Shown here in pieces: positions 1 through 8,071 of a DNA stretch of 28,962 nt. The notes beneath the pieces are model-generated. The model searched no databases. It saw only the letters and a list, made by a program, of their open reading frames with translations, and was not told where the DNA came from. Origin of the DNA: DASPKX01 sp035627835 (GTDB lineage: Bacteria > Verrucomicrobiota > Verrucomicrobiia > Limisphaerales > SXQI01). The first letter of the stretch is position 1; every line of letters starts with the position of its first letter. Position numbers and translations under genes: made by a program. The stretch is taken from contig DASPKX010000085.1 of NCBI GenBank assembly GCA_035627835.1, positions 1 to 28,962 on the forward strand. Reading direction: 5' to 3'.

Positions 1-14
1 CGTGGCTGGCTGAG

Positions 15-2660
15 ATGGTCTATCGCCACCCGCGGTTCTTTTACTACCCCCATTACCTTCTCGTCGCCCTCGCCATCTGGTTCACAGTCGAGAAACTCGG
101 ATTCAGCGCCAGCCGAAACGACTTGGTCGGGTCGGACAAAAAGTACCACCAGATCTACCTCCAATTTAAGAAGGAGTTCTCCGGGCAGGATGACATCGTC
201 GCAGTCGTTGAAAGCGAGGACAAAGAGAAGAACCGCCAATTCGTGGAGCGGTTGGGCGCACGGGTCGAAGCTGAAACGAACCTGTTCACCGAAGTCCTCT
301 ACAAAGGCGACCTGAAGATGCTCGGGAAAAAAGCGCTGCTCTTCCTCGAAGAGGGCGATTTGATCGAGCTTCAAAAAACTCTAAAGGATTACAAACCTTT
401 CGTTGCCCAGTTCACGCAAGCCACAAACCTGAACTCGCTCTTCCGGTTGGTAAACGCCCAGTTCCGAAGCGCCGCTGTCCAGACAAACGCCCAGACTGAC
501 TCCATGATCGGCGCGCTCCCTGCCCTCAAGCGGATCATTGATCAAGCCTCGGATAGTCTGGTGCGGATGGGTGCCCCGCCCTCGCCGGGCGTCACCGCGC
601 TCTTTGACCCCACCCAAAGCGCCGAAGAGCGGCAGTACATCACCTTTGGCGAAGGTCGGATCTATTTGCTCAACACCAAGGCCCGCCGCGAAGATCTGAA
701 TGCCGCCGCCGTGGAGCGACTGCGCCAACTAGTCGCGGAAGTTCAACGCGAAGTTCCTGGGTTGAATGTTGGGGTCACCGGGGAGCCTGTTCTTGAAGTC
801 GATGAGATGGCCCAATCCCAAAAGGACAGCACGGTCGCCTCCATCCTTTCCTTGGCCGGTTGCGCCGCGATTTTTATCGCGGCCTACCGCGAAACCGGGC
901 GTCCCTTGAAAGCCACGTTCGCCCTCGTTATCGGGCTTGGCTACACGATGGGATACACCACACTCAGTGTGGGGCACCTGAATATCCTCACGATCACTTT
1001 TCTCCCGATCCTGATTGGACTGGCCATCGACTTTGGCGTGCACCTGATCACCCGGTATGAGGAGGAGCTGCGCCATGGGCGCGGCCAAAAAGAAGCAATG
1101 AGCAAAGCCATGGTCTTCACCGGCCTCGGCATCTTCACCGGCTGCTTCACCACTGCGGGCGCGTTTTTCGCGATGGGCCTCACTGATTTCAAAGGCATTC
1201 AGGAAATGGGCATCATCACCGGTGGCGGGTTGCTGATCTGTCTGATTCCGATGATGACCATGCTGCCGGTCATGCTGATGAAAGGGCGCCAAAACCGGAT
1301 GGATCAAGAACATCCACCCGCCTTCGATCGTCGCGAGCGCCTCGAGCAGCTTTGGCTCAAGCGCCCCGTGGTCGTCTCCGTGATGACGCTCGCCAGTTGC
1401 CTCTTCTGCCTGGTTGCCGCCCGCCATGTCCGTTTCGACTACAACCTGCTCAACATGCAATCACACGGCCTGCCCGCGGTCGTGTTCGAGCACAAGCTCA
1501 TTGAGGCGGCGAACAAATCCGTTCTTTACGCCGCGGTGGTGTCGGACAGCGTGGAGGAAGCCTTGGCGCTGGAGGCACGGATTACCAACCTCACCTCCGT
1601 CGCGAGCGTCGATTCCATGAGCCATTTCCTCACAGGCGACCAGACACGCAAGCTCGCCATTATCGGCGAAATCAAACACGAGCTTGCTTCCCTGCGCTTC
1701 CCGCCGCCCGACCCCGACCCGGTGGACGTTTCTGAACTCAGCCGGACCCTCTGGGCTCTGCAAGGTTACCTCGGTTTGGGCATCCAGATGCTTGAAAACG
1801 AGAACCAGCCCGCGCTGCGACAGAGCCTCCACGGTTTGCGCGATTCCATCGTGGAGTTCCGTCATCGAATGCTGAACATGAACCAGACGTTGGCGGCCAG
1901 CAAACTGGCGGCTTATCAGCAGGCATTCCTGCGCGATTTGCGGGAAACATTCGCTGCGCTCCGCAACCAGGACAACAGCTCCCCGTTGCGAGTGCCCGAT
2001 TTGCCAGAGCAGTTGCGGAACCGTTTTGTGGGGCAAACAGGCAAGTACCTGCTCCAGGTCTATCCGAAGAAAGATGTATGGGAGCGCGAGAACCAGGAGG
2101 AGTTCGTCCGTGAGTTAAGAACCGTCGCCCCGAACGTCACCGGCACACCGGTTCAGCTTTACGAGTACACCACCTTGCTAAAGGAGAGCTATCAGACCGC
2201 CGCGTGGTATGCGTTGGCGGCGATCGTGCTTCTGGTGTTCATCCACTTCCGCAGTGTCGTCTCCGTGATCCTGGCGCTGCTCCCGGTCGGGATAGGCTTT
2301 CTCTGGACCCTCGGCTTCATGGCCTTGCTGAAGGTCCCTTTTAACCCGGCAAACATCATGACCTTGCCGCTGGTGATCGGCATTGGCGTGACGAATGGGA
2401 TTCATATTCTCAACCGATTCGCGGAGGAACAGAACCCCAGCATCCTGGCGAAAAGCACCGGAAAAGCCGTGCTCGTTTCAGCGCTGACGACGATCGCGGG
2501 TTTCGGCAGTCTCATTCCAGCGAAGCACCAGGGCATTGCGAGCCTGGGCATTCTCATGTCCGTGGGCGTGGGTGCGTGCATGCTGGCCGCGATCATTTTC
2601 CTGCCCGCCTTATTGACCTTGCTCATCCGTTTCGGTTGGGTAATGAAAAAAACCCAGTGA
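15..2660 (+). CDS. HpnN-like RND/MMPL family exporter, possibly 5'-partial
   Basis: This is an inner-membrane RND-superfamily pump of the MMPL/HpnN type; relatives move hopanoids or other lipids toward the outer membrane using the proton gradient. The protein has the expected duplicated layout: one N-terminal membrane helix (about residues 12-30), a periplasmic loop to about 270, a helix bundle at about 272-425, a second helix at about 450-470, a second large loop, and a final bundle at about 730-875. The first bundle holds a proton-relay-like motif with Asp339 followed by FGVHL and an R-Y-E-E. The equivalent place in the second bundle reads VTNGIH (Thr793-Asn794) and lacks an Asp. At 881 residues it is about normal length. 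The reading frame is open upstream to base 3 without a stop, so the true start may lie outside the window. Lipid substrate is inferred from family and from the Mla genes downstream. Confidence 0.85.
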   Translation: MVYRHPRFFYYPHYLLVALAIWFTVEKLGFSASRNDLVGSDKKYHQIYLQFKKEFSGQDDIVAVVESEDKEKNRQFVERLGARVEAETNLFTEVLYKGDLKMLGKKALLFLEEGDLIELQKTLKDYKPFVAQFTQATNLNSLFRLVNAQFRSAAVQTNAQTDSMIGALPALKRIIDQASDSLVRMGAPPSPGVTALFDPTQSAEERQYITFGEGRIYLLNTKARREDLNAAAVERLRQLVAEVQREVPGLNVGVTGEPVLEVDEMAQSQKDSTVASILSLAGCAAIFIAAYRETGRPLKATFALVIGLGYTMGYTTLSVGHLNILTITFLPILIGLAIDFGVHLITRYEEELRHGRGQKEAMSKAMVFTGLGIFTGCFTTAGAFFAMGLTDFKGIQEMGIITGGGLLICLIPMMTMLPVMLMKGRQNRMDQEHPPAFDRRERLEQLWLKRPVVVSVMTLASCLFCLVAARHVRFDYNLLNMQSHGLPAVVFEHKLIEAANKSVLYAAVVSDSVEEALALEARITNLTSVASVDSMSHFLTGDQTRKLAIIGEIKHELASLRFPPPDPDPVDVSELSRTLWALQGYLGLGIQMLENENQPALRQSLHGLRDSIVEFRHRMLNMNQTLAASKLAAYQQAFLRDLRETFAALRNQDNSSPLRVPDLPEQLRNRFVGQTGKYLLQVYPKKDVWERENQEEFVRELRTVAPNVTGTPVQLYEYTTLLKESYQTAAWYALAAIVLLVFIHFRSVVSVILALLPVGIGFLWTLGFMALLKVPFNPANIMTLPLVIGIGVTNGIHILNRFAEEQNPSILAKSTGKAVLVSALTTIAGFGSLIPAKHQGIASLGILMSVGVGACMLAAIIFLPALLTLLIRFGWVMKKTQ

Positions 2661-2681
2661 CACGCATACGCATCACTGGGT
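2652..2681 (-). terminator. Intrinsic-terminator-like hairpin facing leftward at the end of the RND gene
   Basis: A perfect 9-bp inverted repeat (ACCCAGTGA and TCACTGGGT) with a 12-base loop spans the RND stop codon. On the plus strand it is preceded by seven A residues (2646-2652), which on the minus strand become a T run directly after the hairpin. It therefore has the form of an intrinsic terminator for leftward transcription. In the + direction it has no T run, so for the RND gene it would be only a hairpin. No minus-strand gene is visible to its right. Confidence 0.5.
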
Positions 2682-2692
2682 CGGGAGGAACC

Positions 2693-2706
2693 GAGGCAAA
2701 AGCCTC
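2693..2706 (+). other. Small hairpin in the RND/repeat-protein intergenic region
   Basis: GAGGC and GCCTC flank a four-A loop, giving a 5-bp stem twelve bases after the larger hairpin. There is no T run after it. It may add to transcript end formation or be chance; the rest of the gap (2707-2846) shows no clear element except the TATAAT near the next start. Confidence 0.25.
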
Positions 2707-2842
2707 AAGTGTAATGGAATTAATAGATAAAAAGTTGGGCATCGTCAACCGGCCAATCCGAGATTTGGAGGGGGAGGGGCCTAAATTCATTGATTACAGA
2801 GCCTCCGTTAGCGTTACAGCACGCATTGCTGGCTCCTCCTGA

Positions 2843-2848
2843 TATAAT
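2843..2848 (+). promoter_or_regulatory. TATAAT hexamer at the start of the repeat-protein gene
   Basis: An exact sigma-70 -10 consensus overlaps the ATG at 2847. No -35 box sits at the right spacing (TTACAG at 2814 is 23 bases away). If it works as a promoter, the transcript would begin near 2855 and the usable start would be the ATG at 2874. It may be chance. Confidence 0.2.
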
Positions 2849-4394
2849 GCAAATTCGCGCCATAGTTCGGGCAATGTTCCTCGCCATGCTTTCCCTTCAC
2901 CGGGTGGTCGCGGCGGATCTGCCCTTGGATCTTGGCTTCCTATACGACCGCTTCCCACTCGTGCTGGAGAGAGGCGAGCGCACGGAAATCGGCGGCCCGC
3001 TCTACTACGAGCAGAAGGACGAAGGCGGCCGCACCTGGGCATTTTGCCCGATCATCAGCAAGCGAACCAGCGCAACACCGGATCTTACAGAGGTCGAGAT
3101 CGGTTACCCGATTTTCGCGTATGACAGATTCGGCGAGGAATTCCGCGCGCACTTCTTTCAAGTGATCTCCTTTTCGGGAGGCAGGAGCACGAAAGGCGGG
3201 GAAACAAAAAGGGTGACACTGTTCCCGTTTTACTTTCAGCAGCGTTCCAGGGAGCGGCCGCAAGATAACTACACCGCTTTGCTGCCGATTTACGGGAGGC
3301 TCAAAAATCGGTTCTTCCGCGACTCCGTCCATTTCGTGGCATTGCCGCTCTACGTGCGCAGCACGAAACGCGATGTGGTTACCGACAACTTTATATATCC
3401 CATTTTCCACTTGCGGCGCGGTCCACAACTGAAGGGCTGGCAGGTCTGGCCGGTCGCCGGAAGCGAAACCCGGCAGCCATCGCAGACCACCAATAATTGG
3501 GGAGACACCGTCCCTCTCCCTGGACACATACGATCCTTTATCCTGTGGCCCTTCTTCATGCAGGCGCGGACCGACATCGGCGGGACTAACGAAACAAGGC
3601 AACTAGCCGCTTTGCCCTTTTACACGCGCACCCGCTCACCCGCGCGGGATTCCACGAGCTATGGGTTTCCTCTTGGGTTCACGCACACGGTGGACCGCGC
3701 GGCTGGCTATGAAGAATGGGATCTGCCCTGGCCTTTGGTGGTCTTTGCGCGCGGGCCGGGCAAGCATGTGAACAGGGTTTGGCCGATCTACAGCAAAGGA
3801 CGCACACCCACTTTGCAGAGCGACTTTATCCTGTGGCCAATCTATAAAATGAACCGTGTCACCGCTGACCCGCTCGACCGGAAGCGGACACGGATCTTGT
3901 TGTTTTTGTATTCGGATCTAATTGAAAAGCACACGGGACGGAACACCGCATTCCGGCGACGCGATTTTTGGCCCTTATACACCCATCGGGTTGAGCACAA
4001 TGGCAATCGCCGCTTGCAAGTCCTGGCACCGTTGGAGCCGCTGATTCCCAACAACAAGAGCATAGAGCGTGTGTATTCGCCCGTGTGGTCGGTCTGGCGA
4101 AGCGAGCGCAACGCCCAAACCGCTGAGAAGAGCCAGTCGCTACTCTGGAACCTCTACAGGCATGAACAGGGGCCGGACCGGAGAAAAGTCTCGCTCTTGT
4201 TCGGTCTGTTTCATTATGAAAGCGCGCGAGGGGAGAAGACTTGGCGCGTCTTTTATGTGCCCATGAAGTACTCGCGTTCCTGCTGGGCCGTAGATGCACG
4301 GCAGGTGAATCCGCCGGTCAGCACGAACGAGGAGGCCCGGGCGGTGACCGGGCCTAACAATCGCGCGAGTGTCTCCGCATCCGTGAGTAATTAG
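2847..4394 (+). CDS. Exported aromatic-Pro repeat protein upstream of the Mla operon, unknown function
   Basis: I do not recognise a named family. With the ATG at 2847 the protein has 515 residues and an N-terminal signal-like segment (MQIR, then a hydrophobic stretch, possible cleavage near VVA-ADL at about 22). The rest is dominated by about sixteen copies of a short motif of the form (W/F/L/Y)-P-(I/F/L)-(Y/F): for example near residues 87, 126, 146, 166, 184, 201, 234, 256, 274, 295, 312, 330, 375, 411, 432 and 450, commonly 16-25 residues apart and separated by polar, Arg/Lys-rich turns. This alternation suggests a repeated beta-strand/turn structure, perhaps an outer-membrane barrel or a beta-repeat scaffold. 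It ends two bases before mlaE, so it is probably co-transcribed with the lipid transporter and may be its outer-membrane or periplasmic partner (inference). A longer start at 2790 (GTG or TTG class) would not give a cleaner signal; 2874 is also possible. Confidence 0.7.
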   Translation: MQIRAIVRAMFLAMLSLHRVVAADLPLDLGFLYDRFPLVLERGERTEIGGPLYYEQKDEGGRTWAFCPIISKRTSATPDLTEVEIGYPIFAYDRFGEEFRAHFFQVISFSGGRSTKGGETKRVTLFPFYFQQRSRERPQDNYTALLPIYGRLKNRFFRDSVHFVALPLYVRSTKRDVVTDNFIYPIFHLRRGPQLKGWQVWPVAGSETRQPSQTTNNWGDTVPLPGHIRSFILWPFFMQARTDIGGTNETRQLAALPFYTRTRSPARDSTSYGFPLGFTHTVDRAAGYEEWDLPWPLVVFARGPGKHVNRVWPIYSKGRTPTLQSDFILWPIYKMNRVTADPLDRKRTRILLFLYSDLIEKHTGRNTAFRRRDFWPLYTHRVEHNGNRRLQVLAPLEPLIPNNKSIERVYSPVWSVWRSERNAQTAEKSQSLLWNLYRHEQGPDRRKVSLLFGLFHYESARGEKTWRVFYVPMKYSRSCWAVDARQVNPPVSTNEEARAVTGPNNRASVSASVSN

Positions 4395-4396
4395 GT

Positions 4397-5140
4397 ATGT
4401 TCCAAAGCATAGGCGAAGCGCTCCTGTTGTTCTGGCGAACGCTGGCAGCGCTTCCGCACGTCTGGAGGCAACGCTCCAAAGTGGCGGAACAGCTGATCGA
4501 AATCGGCACGGCTAGTTTGTTGATGGCGTGCATCCTCTCCATGTTCATTGGGGGTGTGATCGCGTTGCAGAGCGGGCCGGTGCTGCGTGAGCGCGGGCTG
4601 GCTGGGGCTCTTGGAGGCCTGGTGGGTCTCTCGATGTGCAGGGAGCTGGGGCCCGTGATGATGGCCGTGTTAATCGCCGGGCGCATCGGTTCGGCTATGG
4701 CGGCGGAGATCGGCTCCATGGCTGTCTACCAGGAAATCGACGCGCTGCGGACGATGAACATCAATCCCATCCGCTACCTGGTGCTGCCCCGCATGGTGGC
4801 TATCAGCATTGCGCTTCCCGCTTTGGTCGTGTTTTCGATCCTGGTTGGCTGGCTGGGAGGCGCGGTGGTGTCAGCGTTGAACGATCAGATTGCGGTGCCG
4901 TTCGACACGTTCTTCAACAACCTCCGCGACATGGTTAAATTCAGGGATGTGGTGAATGGCCTGGTGAAAAGCTTTGTGTTCGCGTTGTTCATCGGCATGG
5001 TTTCCTGTCATCAAGGCCTGAGCACCATCGGCGGCCCGCGCGGCATTGGGCGTTCTGTGACCAAAGCTGTGGTGAACTCTATCGTGCTGATCCTCATCCT
5101 CGATTACTTCATCACCCGCTTCTTCCTCGTTTTTGAATGA
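4397..5140 (+). CDS. mlaE: MlaE-type ABC transporter permease
   Basis: This is the inner-membrane permease of an Mla/MCE lipid transport system, which moves phospholipids or other lipids between the two membranes. The 247 residues match the family length. The conserved block near residues 80-115 (RELGPVMMAVLIAGRIGSA, then E-I-G-S-M and E-I-D-A-L) is the classic MlaE coupling region, followed by a conserved NPIRYLVLPRM segment and hydrophobic helices to the C-terminus. The start ATG lies two bases after the repeat-protein stop with only a weak upstream AGG. The stop overlaps the ATG of the ATPase gene as ATGA, so translation of the two is probably coupled. Substrate is not shown by sequence. 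Confidence 0.93.
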   Translation: MFQSIGEALLLFWRTLAALPHVWRQRSKVAEQLIEIGTASLLMACILSMFIGGVIALQSGPVLRERGLAGALGGLVGLSMCRELGPVMMAVLIAGRIGSAMAAEIGSMAVYQEIDALRTMNINPIRYLVLPRMVAISIALPALVVFSILVGWLGGAVVSALNDQIAVPFDTFFNNLRDMVKFRDVVNGLVKSFVFALFIGMVSCHQGLSTIGGPRGIGRSVTKAVVNSIVLILILDYFITRFFLVFE

Positions 5141-5904
5141 GCAGCGAGCGTCAGCGTGAGGCCAAAGGCGGTGTCCCGGTGGAAGTGCGGGGCTTGCGCA
5201 AGAGTTTTGGAGGCGTGCCGGTGCTGAAAGGGATCAGCTTAAATGTTGAGCCGGGGGAAGTGTTCGTGGTGATGGGCCCAAGCGGCAGCGGGAAAAGCGT
5301 TCTGCTCAAGCACATCATCGGGTTGGAAACGCCGGATGAAGGCGAGATCCTGGTGGCCGGCGAGCCGATCGAGTGCGAAGAGGTTGCTGAAAAATACCGC
5401 CTTGCGATGGTGTTCCAGAGCGGCGCGTTGCTGAGTTCGCTCACCGTCGGCGAGAATGTCGGTTTGTATCTGACCGAGCATCGTTCCAAGCCGCCGGAGG
5501 AGATTGCTCGAATTGTGCGGGAGAAGCTCGAGCTGGTTGGGCTTGAGAACGTGGAGGGCAAATTTCCAAACGAACTCTCCGGTGGCATGAAGAAGCGGGT
5601 GGCGATCGCCCGCGCCCTGGTCATCGAGCCGCAATTGCTTTTGTATGATGAGCCAACGAGCGAGCTGGATCCGCTGAGCGCCATCACCATCACCGAAGAA
5701 ATTGTTAATTTGAATGAGCGGACGCACGCGACGTCGATTGTGGTGACGCACGATCGCGACCTGGCGTTTGATGTCGCTGACCGAATCGCTATAATCACGG
5801 ATGGAGAAATTCGGTTGATCGGCACGCCAGCGGAAGTGAAAGGCTCGCGGGACCCGCTCATCCAACGATTCATCCACGCAGATTTCAAACCGGAGAGAAC
5901 ATGA
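5137..5904 (+). CDS. mlaF: MlaF-type lipid transport ABC ATPase
   Basis: This is the cytoplasmic ATPase that energises the MlaE permease. Residues 47-54 are the Walker A motif (GPSGSGKS), the signature LSGGMKKRVAIARAL sits near residue 150, and Walker B LLLYDEPTSELDP follows; the Met-Lys-Lys after the signature is usual for Mla ATPases, as is the D-P-L-S after Walker B. The 255-residue length fits. It overlaps mlaE at its start and mlaD at its end by ATGA junctions, so the three are one translational unit. A long antisense frame over this gene is a shadow. Confidence 0.93.
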   Translation: MSSERQREAKGGVPVEVRGLRKSFGGVPVLKGISLNVEPGEVFVVMGPSGSGKSVLLKHIIGLETPDEGEILVAGEPIECEEVAEKYRLAMVFQSGALLSSLTVGENVGLYLTEHRSKPPEEIARIVREKLELVGLENVEGKFPNELSGGMKKRVAIARALVIEPQLLLYDEPTSELDPLSAITITEEIVNLNERTHATSIVVTHDRDLAFDVADRIAIITDGEIRLIGTPAEVKGSRDPLIQRFIHADFKPERT

Positions 5905-6914
5905 GAAACACTCTTGAAACGCGCCTGGGGCTGTTCTTCGCCCTCGCCTTGGTGGCCGCGTTCATCATTTTAGAGATGATTGGGAGCCGCAGCTTTTTCA
6001 AGGCAGGGTTCCCGGTTAAAGCACGCTTCACCAACGTCCAGGAGCTGAAGAAGGGGGATCCTGTGAAAATGGCTGGAGTGGACATCGGCCGGGTGGAAGA
6101 TGTCGAGCTGGGCGACAACCGCGTTGTGGTCACGTTGAAGATCAACAAAGACGCCAAAGTGAAGACCGACAGCAAGGCCTCCATTCGTTTCACAGGATTG
6201 CTGGGCCAGAACTTCGTGGCGGTGGACTTTGGCACGCCCGGGGCTCCTGTCGTCACCGCCGGCTCTGAAATCGAAACTGTGGAGCAAGCAGATTTGAACA
6301 CGCTGATGACGAAGATCGAAGCCGTGGCCAGCGGCGTCGAAGGGCTGACCAAAAACTTCAGCGGAGAAAATTTCAGCAACCTGCTCGGGCCTTTCACTGA
6401 CTTCCTGCGCGAGAACAGCCCGCGCCTCGCGGCGATTCTTGGCAATATGCAGGTCATCTCGGGTCAAATCGCGAAGGGCGAAGGAACCGTCGGAAAGCTG
6501 ATTATGGACGAGCAGCTGTACACCGCGGCCCTCACGACCGTGACGAACTTAAACAGCACCGCAACCGACCTGCAAAAGCTCCTCGGCGACGCCGAGGGGC
6601 TGGTCGCGGACGCAAAGCTGACGCTCGGTTCCGCGCGCGAGACGATGGCTGGCGTCCAGCAGGGACAAGGGACCATTGGCAAGCTGCTGAAGGATGAAAC
6701 CCTTTACCGCGAGACAACGACCGCCATGGTTAACCTGCGCGAAATCCTGCAGAAGATTAACCAGGGCCAAGGTTCTGTGGGTAAACTAGTGAACGACCAA
6801 TCGTTCTTCGACAACGCCAAGCTCACTCTCCAGAAGGTGGAGAAGGCCACGGAAGGGCTCGAAGATCAGGGTCCGCTGAGCGTTCTGGGCATGGCAGTGA
6901 ACAGCTTGTTCTAA
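5901..6914 (+). CDS. mlaD: MlaD-like MCE-domain lipid carrier protein
   Basis: This protein is the membrane-anchored periplasmic MCE component that binds lipid and sits on the MlaE permease. One N-terminal helix (about residues 10-28) is followed by the MCE domain (about 38-115, with GDPVKMAGVDIGRV and the LLGQNFVAVDF strand). The C-terminal part (about 130-335) is helical and carries three imperfect repeats that begin G-(E/Q)-G-(T/S)-(V/I)-G-K-L at residues 193, 255 and 289. E. coli MlaD is only about 180 residues, so this one has an extended C-terminal helical region, as in many non-proteobacterial MCE proteins. A good GGAG ribosome site (5892-5895) precedes the ATG, and the start overlaps the mlaF stop. 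Confidence 0.9.
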   Translation: MRNTLETRLGLFFALALVAAFIILEMIGSRSFFKAGFPVKARFTNVQELKKGDPVKMAGVDIGRVEDVELGDNRVVVTLKINKDAKVKTDSKASIRFTGLLGQNFVAVDFGTPGAPVVTAGSEIETVEQADLNTLMTKIEAVASGVEGLTKNFSGENFSNLLGPFTDFLRENSPRLAAILGNMQVISGQIAKGEGTVGKLIMDEQLYTAALTTVTNLNSTATDLQKLLGDAEGLVADAKLTLGSARETMAGVQQGQGTIGKLLKDETLYRETTTAMVNLREILQKINQGQGSVGKLVNDQSFFDNAKLTLQKVEKATEGLEDQGPLSVLGMAVNSLF

Positions 6915-6936
6915 GCGCAATAAAGCTGATTCACCC

Positions 6937-7719
6937 ATGCTGGCAAAACGAGTTATCCCCTGCCTCGACGTGCATGACGGCAACGTCACTCGCGGCGTGC
7001 AGTTCGGCAAAGCGGAAGCCGGCGAACTGAAGAACGTTGGCGACCCGGTAGAGTTGGCCGTCCGTTATAACGACCAGGGCGCTGATGAAATGGTGTTCTT
7101 CGACATCACCGCCAGCGCGCACGGCCGCGGCACGATGGTTGAAGTGATCGAGCGCGTGGCTGACCGTTGCTTCATGCCCCTCACCGTCGGCGGCGGGATC
7201 CGGACAGTTGCGGACATGGGCGTGATGCTGAAAGCGGGAGCGGACAAGATTAGCATCAATTCGGCCGCGATTTCGAATCCCGATCTTATCCGCGAAGGCG
7301 CCGAAAAATTTGGCAGCCAATGCATCGTGGTTAGCATCGATGCGCGCCGCGTGGCTCCCGGCAAATGGGAGGTTTTCGCCCAGGGAGGACGCAAGCCTAC
7401 GGGAATGGATGCAGTCGAATGGGCGCGGCGCGCAGTTGCTTTGGGCTCAGGAGAAATCGTGCTCAATAGCATCGATGCTGACGGAACCAAAGCGGGCTAC
7501 GACCTTGAGATCACACGGCAGGTGAGTGAATCCGTGAATGTGCCGGTCGTGGCCAGCGGTGGCGCTGGCAAGCTGGAGCATATGGCCGACGTGCTCCTGG
7601 CCGGGAAAGCCGACGCAGTGCTGGCGGCGAGCGTCTTCCACTACGGGCAATACACTGTCGGTGATGTGAAGGATTATCTCGCCAAACAAAACATTCCTGT
7701 TCGCTTATGCCGGACGTGA
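6937..7719 (+). CDS. hisF: Imidazole glycerol phosphate synthase cyclase subunit HisF
   Basis: HisF closes the imidazole ring in histidine biosynthesis: with ammonia from the HisH glutaminase it turns PRFAR into IGP and AICAR. The protein is a full-length (beta-alpha)8 barrel of 260 residues. The catalytic Asp11 lies in RVIPCLDV and the second catalytic Asp at residue 135 in VVSIDARR. Phosphate-binding loops TVGGGIR, GEIVLNSIDADGT and VPVVASGGAGK are all present. HisH is not in this window. It follows mlaD by 22 bases, so it may share its transcript, and its last 13 bases overlap the next gene. Confidence 0.97.
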   Translation: MLAKRVIPCLDVHDGNVTRGVQFGKAEAGELKNVGDPVELAVRYNDQGADEMVFFDITASAHGRGTMVEVIERVADRCFMPLTVGGGIRTVADMGVMLKAGADKISINSAAISNPDLIREGAEKFGSQCIVVSIDARRVAPGKWEVFAQGGRKPTGMDAVEWARRAVALGSGEIVLNSIDADGTKAGYDLEITRQVSESVNVPVVASGGAGKLEHMADVLLAGKADAVLAASVFHYGQYTVGDVKDYLAKQNIPVRLCRT

Positions 7720-8063
7720 TCTCCGCGCGCTTTCTGCCGATTGCGCTGCTCGTTGTCTCGAACATCTTCATGACGTTTGCCTGGTACGGGCACCTGAAGT
7801 TCAAGAGTTCCCCTTTGTGGATCGTGATCCTGGCAAGCTGGGGGATCGCGTTCTTCGAGTATGTGCTGATGGTTCCGGCAAATCGCTGGGGGCACCAGGT
7901 CTACAGCGCTACGGAGCTGAAGATCATCCAGGAGGTGATCACGCTCGTGGTGTTCATTGGGTTCGCCGCGATGTATCTGGGAGAGAGGCTGCGTTGGAAC
8001 CATTTCGCGGCTTTGCTTTGCATCCTGGCGGCGGTGGCCTTTACCTTTCTACCGAAGAAGTGA
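7707..8063 (+). CDS. DMT-superfamily DUF486 membrane protein
   Basis: This 118-residue integral membrane protein has four predicted helices: about 8-28, 35-55, 70-92 and 97-115. The block TFAWYGHLKF, the SWGIAFFEY segment and the VPANRWGH motif are characteristic of the DUF486 family in the drug/metabolite transporter superfamily. Its transport role, if any, is unknown. The ATG overlaps the hisF end by 13 bases, and hisI begins eight bases after its stop, so it is set inside a histidine gene pair. This suggests at least shared expression; a functional link to histidine is not shown. Confidence 0.85.
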   Translation: MPDVISARFLPIALLVVSNIFMTFAWYGHLKFKSSPLWIVILASWGIAFFEYVLMVPANRWGHQVYSATELKIIQEVITLVVFIGFAAMYLGERLRWNHFAALLCILAAVAFTFLPKK

Positions 8064-8071
8064 GCAGCCAA

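Noticed and set aside
729..2036. Two long minus-strand frames opposite the RND gene
   Set aside because: His/Gln/Asp/Gly-rich composition and complete overlap with the RND pump mark them as shadows.
5151..5888. 245-codon antisense frame over mlaF
   Set aside because: Lies wholly on the complement of a clear ABC ATPase; Ser/Thr/Pro-rich composition is that of a reverse-complement shadow.
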